Origin: Pilaira anomala
Taxonomy: Eukaryota; Mucoromycota; Mucoromycetes; Mucorales; Mucoraceae
NCBI GenBank assembly: GCA_025716855.1
Contig: JAIXMQ010000011.1
Span: 62,001 to 126,000, forward strand
Direction: 5' to 3'
Length of the DNA stretch: 64,000 nt
Shown here in pieces: positions 33,538-44,275 of this stretch (within the stretch, counting starts at the first letter, position 1; every line of letters begins with the position of its first letter). A model generated the notes under the pieces. It saw only the letters and a program-made list of their open reading frames with translations. It made no database searches and was not told the DNA's origin. A program made the translations under genes and the position numbers.

Positions 33538-35850
33538 ATGGTTGTTGCTACTAACCTCGGTTTCCCTTATGTCGGTGCTAAGCGTGAGTTGAAGAAATCC
33601 GTTGAAGCCTTCTGGTCCGGAAAGATTTCTTCTGATGAACTCAAGACAGCTTACCAAAAGATCCAAGAGACCAACTGGAACGTTCAAAAGGAACAAGGCA
33701 TTCAACATATCCCTTCGGGTGAATTCACCTTGTACGATCGTGTCTTGGATACCGCTCAACAATTCAACGTCATCCCTACACGTTATCAACATATTCAAGA
33801 TCCTCTTCAACAATTCTTTGCTATGGGTCGTGGTATTCAAAAGCCTGCTACCGCTACCTCTGAAAAGGTCGATGTCCCTGCTCAAGAAATGAAGAAGTGG
33901 TTCGATACCAACTACCATTTCATCGTACCTGAATTTGAACCCACTCAAGAATTCAAGCTTCAAGCGCCTCGTGCCGTTGAACAATACAAGACCGCTAAGG
34001 CCCTTGGTATCGAGACCCGTCCTGTCATCGTCGGTCCCGTCACTTTCCTTCATCTGGGTAAGACCGCCAAGGGTTTTGAGGAATTCGATACCCTCTCTCT
34101 TCTTCCTAAACTTCTTCCTGTCTATATTGAACTCTTGAACCAACTTCAAGCTGCTGGTGCTGAATGGGTTCAAATTGACGAACCTGCTCTTATCTTTGAT
34201 TTACCTGCTAACGTCAAGTCTGCTTTTGAAGAAGCTTACAAGACCATCAAGGCCGCTACTTCCATCAAGACTTTAGTTGCTGCTTACTTTGGTCGTGTTG
34301 AGGACAACATCTCCGGTCTCCTTCCTTATGTAAACGCTATCCATCTTGATCTTGTTCGTGCCCCTGAGGAACTCGATACCGTTCTTCCTCTCTTGAACAA
34401 GGATCAAGTCTTATCTCTTGGTCTTGTCGATGGTCGTAACATCTGGATCAACAACCTTGGTAACTCGATCAAGTTAGCTCAAAAGGCTGTCGCTGCTCTT
34501 GGTTCCGATCGTGTCTTCATCGCTCCTTCTTGTTCTCTTGCACATGCTCCTTTCTCTACCGTGTTCGAAAAGAAGATTGCTGAAAAGAATCCTGAACTCT
34601 TGAGCTGGTTAGCTTTCTCTGTTGAGAAGACTAAGGAAATTGTGACCATCGCTACTGCTGTCAATCAAGGTCTTGATGCCGTCAAGGACACACTGGATGC
34701 TAACGCTGCCGCTCTTGAATCCCGTCGTACCTCTGCTCAAACGTCTAACCCTCAAGTCCGTGAACGTGCCTCCAAGATTCCTGCTGCTGACTGGAAGCGT
34801 CCTGATGTATTCCAAGTCCGTGAAAAGGCTCAAGCTGAGAAACTCAAGTTACCTCTTTTCCCTACTACCACCATCGGTTCTTTCCCTCAAAACAAGGAAA
34901 TTCGTGTTGCCCGTCAAAAGTTCAACAAGGGTGAACTCTCCGCTGCGGATTACGATGCTTTCATCAAGGGTCAAATGAAGTTCATGGTCGATTTCCAAGA
35001 AAGAATTGGTTTGGATGTCTTTGTTCATGGTGAACCTGAACGTAACGATATGGTCGAACATTTCGGTCACTTGCTCCATGGTTATGATTTCACTGAAAAT
35101 GGTTGGGTTGTCTCTTATGGTTCTCGTTGTGTTAAGCCTCCTGTCATCTTTGGTGATGTCTCTCGTCGTGGCCCTATGACCATTGATGAAACTGTCTATG
35201 CTCAATCGCTTACCAAGAAGCCTATGAAGGGTATGTTGACAGGTCCCGTTACCATGATGAAGTGGTCTTTTGTTCGTGATGATATTACTCTTAACGAAGT
35301 CTGTACTCAAATCGGTCTTGCTCTCCGTGATGAAGTCGTTGATCTTGAATCCGCTGGTATTCCTTGTATCCAAGTAGATGAACCCGCTATTCGTGAAGGT
35401 CTTCCTATTCGTCGTGCTGATTGGGACGCTTACCTTGAATGGTCTGTTGCCTGTTTCCGTCTTTCTACCTCAGGTGTTCGTAACGAAACTCAAATTCATA
35501 CCCATATGTGTTACTCTGATTTCAACGATATCTTTGATGCTATTGCCGCTCTTGATGCTGATGTCATTACCATTGAAAACTCCAAGTCAGATGAAAAGTT
35601 ACTCAAGATCTTTGCCACCAAGAAGTACTTGAACGCTATCGGTCCCGGTACTTATGATATTCACTCTCCTCGTGTTCCCTCTGTTGAAGAAATGAGCCAA
35701 AAGGTTTCGGATATGCTCAAGTTCATCCCCAAGGAATTGCTCTGGATTAACCCTGATTGTGGTTTGAAGACCCGTGGTTGGCCCGAAACTGAAGCTGCTT
35801 TAATCAATATGATTGAAGTCACCAAGAGATTCCGTGCTCAATATGCTTAA
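33538..35850 (+). CDS. MET6: Cobalamin-independent methionine synthase (MetE/Met6)
   Basis: An intronless 770-aa protein of the usual MetE length. It transfers the methyl group from methyl-tetrahydrofolate polyglutamate to homocysteine in the cytosol. The N-terminal barrel starts TNLGFPYVGAKRELKKSVEA. The C-terminal catalytic barrel shows LFPTTTIGSFPQ, the FVHGEPERNDMVEHFG segment, and zinc ligands His and Cys in HTHMCYSDF, plus Cys in NPDCGLKTRGW. Codon use is strongly biased to AAG, AAC, GGT, CTT and CGT, like the phosphate carrier and unlike neighbouring genes, implying high expression. Its folate substrate is polyglutamated, which links it to the folylpolyglutamate synthase at 5.3 kb. The tandem 29-bp repeats upstream are candidate control sites. 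Confidence 0.97.
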   Translation: MVVATNLGFPYVGAKRELKKSVEAFWSGKISSDELKTAYQKIQETNWNVQKEQGIQHIPSGEFTLYDRVLDTAQQFNVIPTRYQHIQDPLQQFFAMGRGIQKPATATSEKVDVPAQEMKKWFDTNYHFIVPEFEPTQEFKLQAPRAVEQYKTAKALGIETRPVIVGPVTFLHLGKTAKGFEEFDTLSLLPKLLPVYIELLNQLQAAGAEWVQIDEPALIFDLPANVKSAFEEAYKTIKAATSIKTLVAAYFGRVEDNISGLLPYVNAIHLDLVRAPEELDTVLPLLNKDQVLSLGLVDGRNIWINNLGNSIKLAQKAVAALGSDRVFIAPSCSLAHAPFSTVFEKKIAEKNPELLSWLAFSVEKTKEIVTIATAVNQGLDAVKDTLDANAAALESRRTSAQTSNPQVRERASKIPAADWKRPDVFQVREKAQAEKLKLPLFPTTTIGSFPQNKEIRVARQKFNKGELSAADYDAFIKGQMKFMVDFQERIGLDVFVHGEPERNDMVEHFGHLLHGYDFTENGWVVSYGSRCVKPPVIFGDVSRRGPMTIDETVYAQSLTKKPMKGMLTGPVTMMKWSFVRDDITLNEVCTQIGLALRDEVVDLESAGIPCIQVDEPAIREGLPIRRADWDAYLEWSVACFRLSTSGVRNETQIHTHMCYSDFNDIFDAIAALDADVITIENSKSDEKLLKIFATKKYLNAIGPGTYDIHSPRVPSVEEMSQKVSDMLKFIPKELLWINPDCGLKTRGWPETEAALINMIEVTKRFRAQYA

Positions 35851-36742
35851 AAAAATCTTCAATATGTGAAAAAAGTTCAACACTTGCTTAGATATCCCCC
35901 CCTTTCAATATTTTTTAATTCTTTTATTTACCTCACGATTTATTTCCATCCAAAAAAAAAAAAAACCTCCATGTAAAAAGTTCAACACTGTATAATAGCC
36001 TTCAAAAAAAAAAAAAATATATGCTTTACTCTATATTTGTTTCAATAAAATTTAAACTTTGATTTATCTTTAAGAAACTATTTCTATTCTGCCACAAACA
36101 GCTTTTTTTAGTTTCATTATTGTGATTCTGGATTTTTTTTTTATTTTTTTTTCTTTACATATACTAAATATTTTTAAAAAATAAACTTTATACTTTAACT
36201 CTAACATAAACAAAAGCGATACTAGCCATAAATCTCTTATATATATATAAATAAAGTCATGTATTACCATACTGAGTCATGTTGTATCAATGCATATGCA
36301 TAAAATGATACTTATTCTTATAGAAAAGTGTTGATAAAAACGGATGGATCGTATACTTGTACTATAAAATAGATCGTGCATTTTGTCTCTATCTCGTTTA
36401 TTATATTATAATACTATACTCTTTAATTCAATCTCTTTAACCTCAAATAAATAAACAAGCAAGAAAAATGACGAATAATTATTATTGCTCCTCTATCTAA
36501 TAACAAACAAACAAGGCATGCATAATAAAGGTCAGTGTAGTTATATATGCATGCCTTCGTGTTATATACATAAAAAAGAGGGCCTGGATAAAATCTATCC
36601 AGTGACACGTTTTTTTTTTTTTTTTTACATTGATCCACCAATATCAGAATGTGTGGACATTAATCTCAGAAAGAAGATGCCTTCTAAAATAAATTATCAT
36701 TCGATAAAAAATATGTAAAAAAAACTAAAACGACTAAGCTGT

Positions 36743-36776
<34 letters not shown>

Positions 36777-39376
36777 GTTTGATGTGTCATTCATGATGAA
36801 ACATTTCACCTCTAATTTTTTTTTTTTTTTTTAATTATTCAATTGACATTTTGTTATGTATCATTTTCGTTTTACCATTGAAAAAAAAAATTTAATTCAA
36901 AAAATAATTCAATTAGCTCCGCTTCTTTTGTCAAACAATAGTTTGATCTTTTCCCCGAAAAAAACCCCTTTTATAGATTTTTAAAGGGGAGGTTTTGTCC
37001 TGTTTTTATCAAAGTTAAATACTCTAATTATAAAACATTTTATGCCAATTTTTATTTTTATAAAATAATGTTATTCCATCCGCATTTATAAAAAGTAAAA
37101 ATAAAAAAAAAAAACTGGTAAGACAAATTGCGACACGTTACGAATGACCTAATTTGTATTATATTGCCTAAAATTAATCGTAAATTGAGAAGATACAGCA
37201 ACAAAAATGCTGACCCAAGTATGACTAATATATAGCACCTTGGCCTCCGGAATTGAGCACAAATACAATGTTAGAATTGTCTAGTATTAGCGTGATCAAA
37301 AAAAAAAAAAAGAATGAAAGAAAGAAAGAAAGAGAGAGCGATAAAAAAAAGACAACTTTCCCGGTATAAATATGTATGAGGACAAACTATTCTACCATGT
37401 TTTGTGTCACTTTTATATATATATTATTTAAAAAATAAAAAAAAATAAAAAACGACTAATAATAAAAATGCCACTAAAAAAAAAAATATTTACATGAGCG
37501 CGAGTGAGGCAAAAGCGCACATGCCTTCAAAGTATAAAAAGTTAGAAAGTTTATTTTACTCTTTTTCAATGATGATGAGATGAAAAATTTAATTTTATTT
37601 TATTTTTATCGAGTACAAAATGACCTGATTTAGAATTTGATGTTTTTAAAACCGGAATCAAATTAGCCGCAGGATTAGTAACAAAAATCAGAGCACAAAA
37701 CAGTGTAACATGGACCAAAAAATCGTTTTTTTTTTTTTAATAGTCGTTGTTTGATTATTATTATTTTTTTTTTTTTAAAAAAAAAGTAATGTTTTTTTTT
37801 TCAGGTACGCGCGACGACTCACCATTTTAAATAATAAAAGTGTCTTCTTAAAACAAAAGACAAATGGATTCCAATTGTGCAGTTAAATCAATGTATACAA
37901 TCATCTGACGAGGTTTAAATACAACCATAACAAAAGAGCAGGTCCCCACACACACGGAAAAAAAAAAAAAAAGATAACAGAAAAATATTTCTCAGGTACA
38001 CTCACTTACCGGGGTTGTGAAGATCTTTTTTTTAAAAAAAAAGTTTTATATTTAAGCTATAGTTTCAATACCGCAGCAAACAACAGTAAATAATTGACTC
38101 TTTCTCCAAACTTTAATCAAAGAAGAGGGTTCCTTATTGTTCTATAATGCACTGATACATTTTTGTTCAATGTAACAATCCCACCATTTCTCTAATCTAC
38201 TACTATCCGGAATGTCCAGTTATGTCCTTTTTTTTTTTTTTTCGTACCGTTTTTTTGAAACGTTATACAATTCATGTCACAAATCCCCTTTACTTTTTTG
38301 TTACTTCAAAGACATTTTTATAACCTGAATCCCGCGGATGAAAGAGAGAAATCCGTTTTTTTATCAGTGACGACAGTTAGGTTTCTCCGACACCTAAGCT
38401 AGTGTAAATGGGAAATGGGGAAAATGAGTAACAAAAAAAAAGAGAGAGAGTGTATACATCTTGTGATTTAGAAGAGTCCCTTTTTGTTACAGAAAAAGTA
38501 ACAATTACAAGGACACAAGAAAAAAATGACGGAAGATTTGTTTACCGGTATTTTATCCTTTCGGCCCGAAAGGTTGTCTATATTCTATTCCCTTTCATCA
38601 GATAGAACACGTTTTTTTTTTTTTATAAAATAAAGTAGCGATGAGATATTTTTTATTTTTAAAAAAAGAAAGAGAGAGAGAGGCTATATGATTACATTGA
38701 ATGATAAACAGTAACGAAATCACGTTAATAAAAACAAGAAAAAACTTGATTTGGATAAGATTGGTTTTTTTTTTTTTTTGGATTCGGAGAAGGTTGCAGA
38801 CAAACAAAAAGATCTGTTTACTTCCAATTGTATAAACATTTTTTACTTTTTTTTTTTTTCGCCAAAAAATTCATCCAAAGTTTGATGTATTGAAATCTGA
38901 CTTTTTTTGATGAATTGTCAGAAAAAAAAAAAAAGTTTTTTGTTTGTTAATTAAATAACCTTTTTTTTCTTTTTTTTTTCTTTTTTTACTTCTTTCATCG
39001 TAATGGTTATAAATAACAGCTTCTTTGAACTTGGATTCAATTCATTTTTTTTTTTAAAACAGTTTTTTTTTTTTTTTGCTTTCCCGATGTTATCGTTGAA
39101 TTTTTTTCTTTGTGTAGCCTGACTTTTTTTTTTTTTTTTTTTTTTTTTTTAGTTGAATAATAAAAGCTCACATTAAATCTCGAACTTTTTGTTTCTCTTT
39201 TTTTTTCTCTGCTTTTTTTTTTTTAAAATTACATTTTTTTTTCTTTCTTTCTTTCTTGTCTCTTCTTTAAAAATCAACACAATTGTTTTAAACCAAAGGT
39301 AACAGAAAAAAAAAAAAAACCTATTGAACCCTACCGCGCTTTGTATTAAAAAAAAAAAAAATTACTCTTTTTTTAG

Positions 39377-39404
<28 letters not shown>
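35851..39404. other. 3.5-kb gene-free region upstream of ERG5
   Basis: No coding frame looks real. It is dense in poly-A/T runs, with (CT)n/(CA)n at about 36745-36777, a perfect 12-bp inverted repeat at 36513-36557, and an 8-bp palindrome at 38557-38573. It is the longest stretch without a gene in the window and could contain long ERG5 regulatory DNA, an unseen non-coding RNA, or decayed repeats. Confidence 0.5.
36513..36557. repeat. perfect 12-bp inverted repeat with 21-nt loop
   Basis: Arms AAGGCATGCATA (36513-36524) and TATGCATGCCTT (36546-36557) are exact reverse complements and could form a hairpin. Confidence 0.7.
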
Positions 39405-39407
<3 letters not shown>

Positions 39408-41239
39408 TCTTCTACAAGGTAAAATTATATAAAACAAGAAATAACAAAATTTCCTTAGCTAAAAAAAAAAATCATTTAGTGTATTTGATCCTCGTTCTAT
39501 TGAATCAGCAAAGAATACAGTCGCTTCATTCATGAAGACCGCCTTTTCTCAATCCAATGTACCTACCACCACCGTCCTTGTCTGTTCGGCCGTTGTAGGT
39601 TTATTCGCTTATGAACAATATGTCTATTTAAAGAAGAAAAAGTCCTTACCCGGTCCTAGCTTTAAGATTCCTATCATTGGTGCCTTTACCGATTCCTTAT
39701 ATCCTACGTTTGAAGGTTATATGAGTAAATGGAAGAGTGGTGAATTATCTTGTGTTAGTGTATTTGACAGGTAATAATGATACTTTTTTTGTTTTTTTCA
39801 AGCGTTTCAAAAAACAAAAAAAAAAAAAATGCGAGGGGGGTTAAGTTTGAGTGTCCGATATCAACTTTTTTTTTTTTTTTTTTTCATTAGATTTGTAGTG
39901 ATTGCTTCTACTTGTGAATTAAGTCGTAAAATCTTGAACGCACCTGCTTATGCTTCACCTGCTGTCGTAGATTCTATGAAACATATTCTTTGTGCTGACA
40001 ATTGGGTATTTTTAAACGGAAAAGCACATGTAGATTATCGTAAAGGATTAAACGTGTTATTTACACGTAGAGCGTTAGGGTAAAAAAAAAAAAAAAAAAA
40101 AAAATAGGGCGAAAGAAATGCTTACACAATTGTGATACTAAAAAAAATTTTTTTTTTTTATATGTGTATCTAGAATTTATGTCCCTATTCAAAAGAGAGT
40201 ATATGAAAAACATTTCCAAGAATGGCTTGCATTAGACGGTATCTCTGAACAATATCAATTACGTTTCCGTGAAATCAACATGGAAACCTCACTCCGTGTC
40301 TTCTTGGGTGACTACATGTCAGATCAAGTCGCCTCCACCATCTCTCAAGAATACTTCAACATCACAGCCGCTTTAGAACTCGTCAATTTCCCTATCCCTT
40401 TACCCGGTACCAAAGTCTATAAGGCCATTCAATCTCGTAAATATATCGTCAAACATTTCATCGAAAGTATCAAGGACAGTCGTATCCGAATGGCAAACAA
40501 GGGAACTGTCAAGTCCATGATGGATGCCTGGATCGCTTCCATGATCGAAGATGAACTCGAGTCTGAAAGACTCGGTAAACCTGCCCCTAGAAAATTCGAT
40601 GACCGTGAAATCGCCTTGACCATCTTGACTTTCCTCTTTGCTTCTCAAGATGCTACTTCCTCTGCTCTCACCTGGGCTTTCCAACTCTTGGCCGATCACC
40701 CTGATGTACTTCAAAAGGTCTATGATGAACAAATGATCGTACGTCAAGGAGATGCTACCATGGACCTCTCTTTAGAATTAATGGAACAAAGTCCTTACCT
40801 TCGTCAAGTGGTGAAGGAAGTCCTTCGTCTTCGTCCTCCTGTATTAATGGTACCTTATCAAACAACACGTGAATGGCCTCTGACTCCTAACTATACCGTT
40901 CCTAAAGGTTCCATGGTCATCCCTACCACCTATCCCGCTCTTCATGATCCCATCGCATATCCTAACCCGGACTCTTTTGATCCCGATCGTTGGGGTCCTA
41001 ACGGTACCGCTGAAAAGCATCCCAAGAATTTCATGGTCTTTGGTAACGGTTCTCATCATTGTCTTGGCAAAGAATTTGCTGTCATGCATTTAATGGCCAT
41101 TATCGCTGAAGCTTCTCTTAAATTAGAATGGACACATACACGTACAGAAAAGAGTGATGATATTTCAATCTTTGCTACTATTTACCCTCAAGATGGTTGT
41201 ATCATGAGTTTCAGACCTAAATCTGTCGTCTCTGCTTAA
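39405..41239 (+). CDS. ERG5: Sterol C-22 desaturase, cytochrome P450 CYP61 (Erg5)
   Basis: Four exons (39405-39418, 39480-39770, 39891-40079, 40174-41239) encode 519 aa. Erg5 introduces the C22-C23 double bond near the end of ergosterol synthesis, in the ER membrane. An N-terminal membrane helix (VLVCSAVVGLFAYEQYVYL) is followed by a KKKKSLPGP hinge. The oxygen-binding helix has FASQDATSSALTW, the ExxR motif is EVLR at about 379-382, and the haem loop FGNGSHHCLG places the cysteine ligand near 460. These match CYP61 and distinguish it from Cyp51. The first exon is only 14 nt. A long AT-rich upstream region precedes it; control by the SREBP-SCAP pathway is plausible because SCAP is encoded in the same window. 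Confidence 0.94.
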
Positions 41240-41464
41240 TTTTTTCCCTCTCTCTCTCTCTCTTTTTTTTTTTTAATTCATTTTTAATTCATTTTCCTCT
41301 ATACATTTTATAATTCTCTTGCATCGGTGTAAATCACCTTTCTCTCTCTCTCTCTCTCTCTCTTTCCATAATACTTTTTACTTTCTTTTTTTTTTCTTCT
41401 TTTATTTTACATTTATACGAATTTTTTATTTTATTATTAAAAAAGACATGATAATACTTTTTTT

Positions 41465-41704
41465 CTATTGGTTCGTTTTATCCTTTTCTTGGCTTTTACT
41501 TGCGTTAGCCGCAGCAGCAGCATCTAAAGACGCTTTCAAAGCTTTCATTTGTTCTTGCTCCTATTTATAAATATTTTAAGAGTCAGTACTTTTTATAAAC
41601 CATGAAAAAAAAAAAAAAACCTTTTGACGAGCATATTGATTTTCTAAAGCTTGTTCTCTTGAAGCAAATGCTTTTGATCCTGAAATACTTCCAGCTTGTT
41701 CCAT
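41465..41704 (-). CDS. IF1-like ATPase-inhibitor family miniprotein
   Basis: Two exons (41704-41621, 41560-41465) encode 59 aa. The segment GSKAFASREQALENQYARQKEQEQMKAL matches the minimal inhibitory helix of the F1-ATPase inhibitor IF1/Inh1 (pattern GxFxxRExAxExxYxRQxExEQ). IF1 blocks ATP hydrolysis by mitochondrial ATP synthase. Only eight residues precede the motif (MEQAGSIS), so there is no obvious cleavable mitochondrial presequence, unlike canonical IF1; localisation is uncertain. The tail is Ala-rich and then Lys-rich. The intron has an unusual GTTTTT donor at 41620-41619. The gene has the same 3' direction as the window's minus strand and lies between ERG5 and the CHCH gene. Confidence 0.65.
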
Positions 41705-41979
41705 TTTTTTTTAAAAAAAATTTAAAAGAGAGAGAGAGAGAAAAAGAAATGAAAAGAATCTCAAGGAAAAAAAAAATGACGAGTTAAAAGGGTTGCTTTT
41801 TGACGCATAATCGTTTTCCGTCACACCCGGATTCACCGAACCAATCAATTAGAAAACTGTACTTTAAAAAAACTCTTCATGCTTGCGTAGTATGATGTAT
41901 TTAAAGCAAAAAAAAAAAAAAAACTGGATTCTTTTTTTTCTCTCTTTATTTTTCATAAACTAATTTAAAATAACAAAAA

Positions 41980-42613
41980 ATGGCTCGTTCAAGACAGGTA
42001 ATTTAAATATTTAATAACATAGTAACATACAATAGGCTAAATCAATTCAATAGACTCGTCGTGCTCCCGCTCAACAACAAACTCGTAGTGCTCATACCAT
42101 GCCTTCAAGACAAGCTCCTCCTTCTCCTCCTCCTAGACAACAACATGCACCTGTGCCACATCAAGCGCCTCCTACACCTGCTGTAGCTCAACCACAAACG
42201 AGACAACCTGGCATGTTTGCACAAAGTAAGTGTTTTTTTTTTCTTGAATTGAATCCTACAGATTTTTAAAATTTTAATATTATACTAAAAAAAAAAAAAC
42301 TATTTTATTAGTGGCAACAACCGCTGCGGGTGTGGCTGTTGGTTCTGCTGTAGGTCACTCGATGGCCAACGGTGTCTCTTCCATGTTTGGTGGTGGTAGT
42401 GGTAGTCAAACCGAACCTCAACAACAACAACAACAAGAACTATACCCATCTTACCATCAACCCATGGTAGCCGAATCACAAAACGGTGCTTCTTGTGAAG
42501 CCAACGCAAAAGCATTTACACAATGTCTTGAAGCAACCAATAATGACATGTCTGCTTGTCAATATTATTTAGATGCACTGAAACAATGTCAAGCCATGGC
42601 TTCTCAATATTAG
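41980..42613 (+). CDS. MIX17: Twin CX9C (CHCH) protein, Mix17/CHCHD2-CHCHD10 family
   Basis: Three exons (41980-41997, 42054-42225, 42312-42613) encode 163 aa. An Arg/Gln/Pro-rich N-terminus (MARSRQTRRAP) can act as a mitochondrial targeting sequence. A Gly/Ala hydrophobic segment follows (MATTAAGVAVGSAVGHSMAN), then a Gln-rich linker, then the CHCH domain with two CX9C motifs (CEANAKAFTQC and CQYYLDALKQC). This order is that of yeast Mix17 and human CHCHD2/10, intermembrane-space proteins imported and oxidised by Mia40 and linked to respiration and cristae organisation. It is convergent with VMA5, 69 bp apart. Confidence 0.9.
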
Positions 42614-42682
42614 AATAAAAAAAAAAAAAAAATATACACAAACAATAAAAATGTTTTATTTTTTTTTACTTTTTTTTTTTTT

Positions 42683-43250
42683 TTATCTGCGTTCATATTC
42701 AAATTCAAGTTCAAATTGAACATAAGGTCTGTAACTACTATCGTTCACAGATTGTAAATCATGATCCAAAATTTCATCCTGGTTATCATTCTTGAAAGAT
42801 TGACCATGCACGCCACCTAAACGACCATACTGAGCTACCATGATTTCATCCACTTTCTTTTCAAACTTGGGCTTGGGAGAGATCGTGACAGAGGCAAAAT
42901 CAGGAGGTAACCCATAACGAAGAACGGATTCAACAAAGACGCGAAGTGCTTTTAAATGTAACCAAGAAGCAAAGATCTCTCCAAAGTTCGTCTTTGTCAA
43001 ACGTAATAATTCTGCTTGTTGTTCACGTTCCGTAGCAGATGCTTCTTCTAATTCACGATGTTGAGTTTGAAGTGCGTCTTCGTCATAGGTGAAATCACGA
43101 GGAATGAATCTTTCTTCTCTTGCCTTGTGGCAGAATTCGTCTACGGCTCGTTGGAATACTGTTACCGTGAATAATCCAAATTCTTCATCCTCAGCAATTT
43201 TACTATCATGTAATACTTTAGACATCGTTCTCTCTCTCTTTCTCTCCTTT

Positions 43251-43281
<31 letters not shown>

Positions 43282-44063
43282 ATCTATCTTTCATACTTAC
43301 ACTGAAGAACGAGGAACGACCATATCTGTCAAGGTTTCATATCGGTTATTCCATTGTTTATAAAGTGCCTTAGGTACAGCAACAATTAAAGTAGTCAAGA
43401 ACTCAGAATTCAATACACAATGTTGTTTCTTGACAATACCATTCAAGTTACGAACAGACAAATTACCACTAAAAATAAAATTATTAACATACATATATAC
43501 ATATATTCATATATATATATAAAAGAAGAGTATTTACGTTTGTTTACGTTGTAATGTTTGAAGTGCGTTCTTATTTTGGGTATAGATATTCATCTTATTT
43601 TTCATAATATTATCAATAGCTGTAACTTCCTATTACAACAAAAAAAAAAGGGGGGGGGGGGAAACAAAAAAGTTTTAGTTGTTTGTTGCATCATCGAAAA
43701 AAAAAAAAAAAATAATTAGTGTTTCAAAAAAAAAAAAAAAAAAAAAACTCACTTGACTTAAAGTTCCAGTCGTTTCTTGCAAAGACTTATCAGTACGATA
43801 TTTCATCGTATTCCATTGGAAAGTAGTAACATATTCGTCAATAGGTTCTATTAGGAAAACGCGTTAAGGAACGAAAAAAAAAAAAAAAAAAAAAAAATAG
43901 TTACACTTACTGTCATTAACTAACAATTGATCTTGAAGATTAGCTTGTTGACCTCTCATTAAGTTATTCAACATATCTGCCATCTTGTTGACAGATTGTT
44001 CAAATACTGTATCATATTTAACAAGGTCATCAGATAATACTACAAGTGCGTCCAAAGTACCAA

Positions 44064-44104
<41 letters not shown>

Positions 44105-44275
44105 TGAAGTTACTATTTTAAACCTTTCATCTTCCTTCTCTTTTTTTTATTTTACCTTAAATTCAGGAATATTGAATTGGTAAGTTTGAGCATAATCTGT
44201 CAACTTTCCCTTAATATTTAAAAAAGTATTTTGCTTATCTCCTAAAGCAGGAACCGAAATAAATGTATACTTCAT
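42683..44275 (-). CDS. VMA5: V-type proton ATPase subunit C
   Basis: Six exons (44275-44156, 44064-43911, 43847-43753, 43629-43538, 43468-43301, 43229-42683) encode 391 aa, the normal length. Subunit C joins the V1 sector stator to V0 and is released during reversible disassembly of the vacuolar proton pump. Family landmarks include the N-terminal YTFISVPALGDKQNT, the EPIDEYV-type segment (KPIDEYVTTFQWN), LTDMVVPRSS, the FGEIFASWLHLKALRVFVESVLRYGLPPDF-type block, and YRPYVQFELEF at the end. The last intron (43300-43230) is almost purely purine (GA/GATA repeats) right up to the acceptor. The acceptor used here was the one that keeps frame (RSSV-TMSKVLHDS). Confidence 0.95.

Noticed and set aside
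33523..34173. 216-codon ORF antisense to the 5' part of MET6
   Set aside because: Shadow frame of MET6; extends past its start only by translated poly-A.
34849..35373. 174-codon ORF antisense to MET6
   Set aside because: A shadow of the strongly biased MET6 codon usage; no independent coding evidence.
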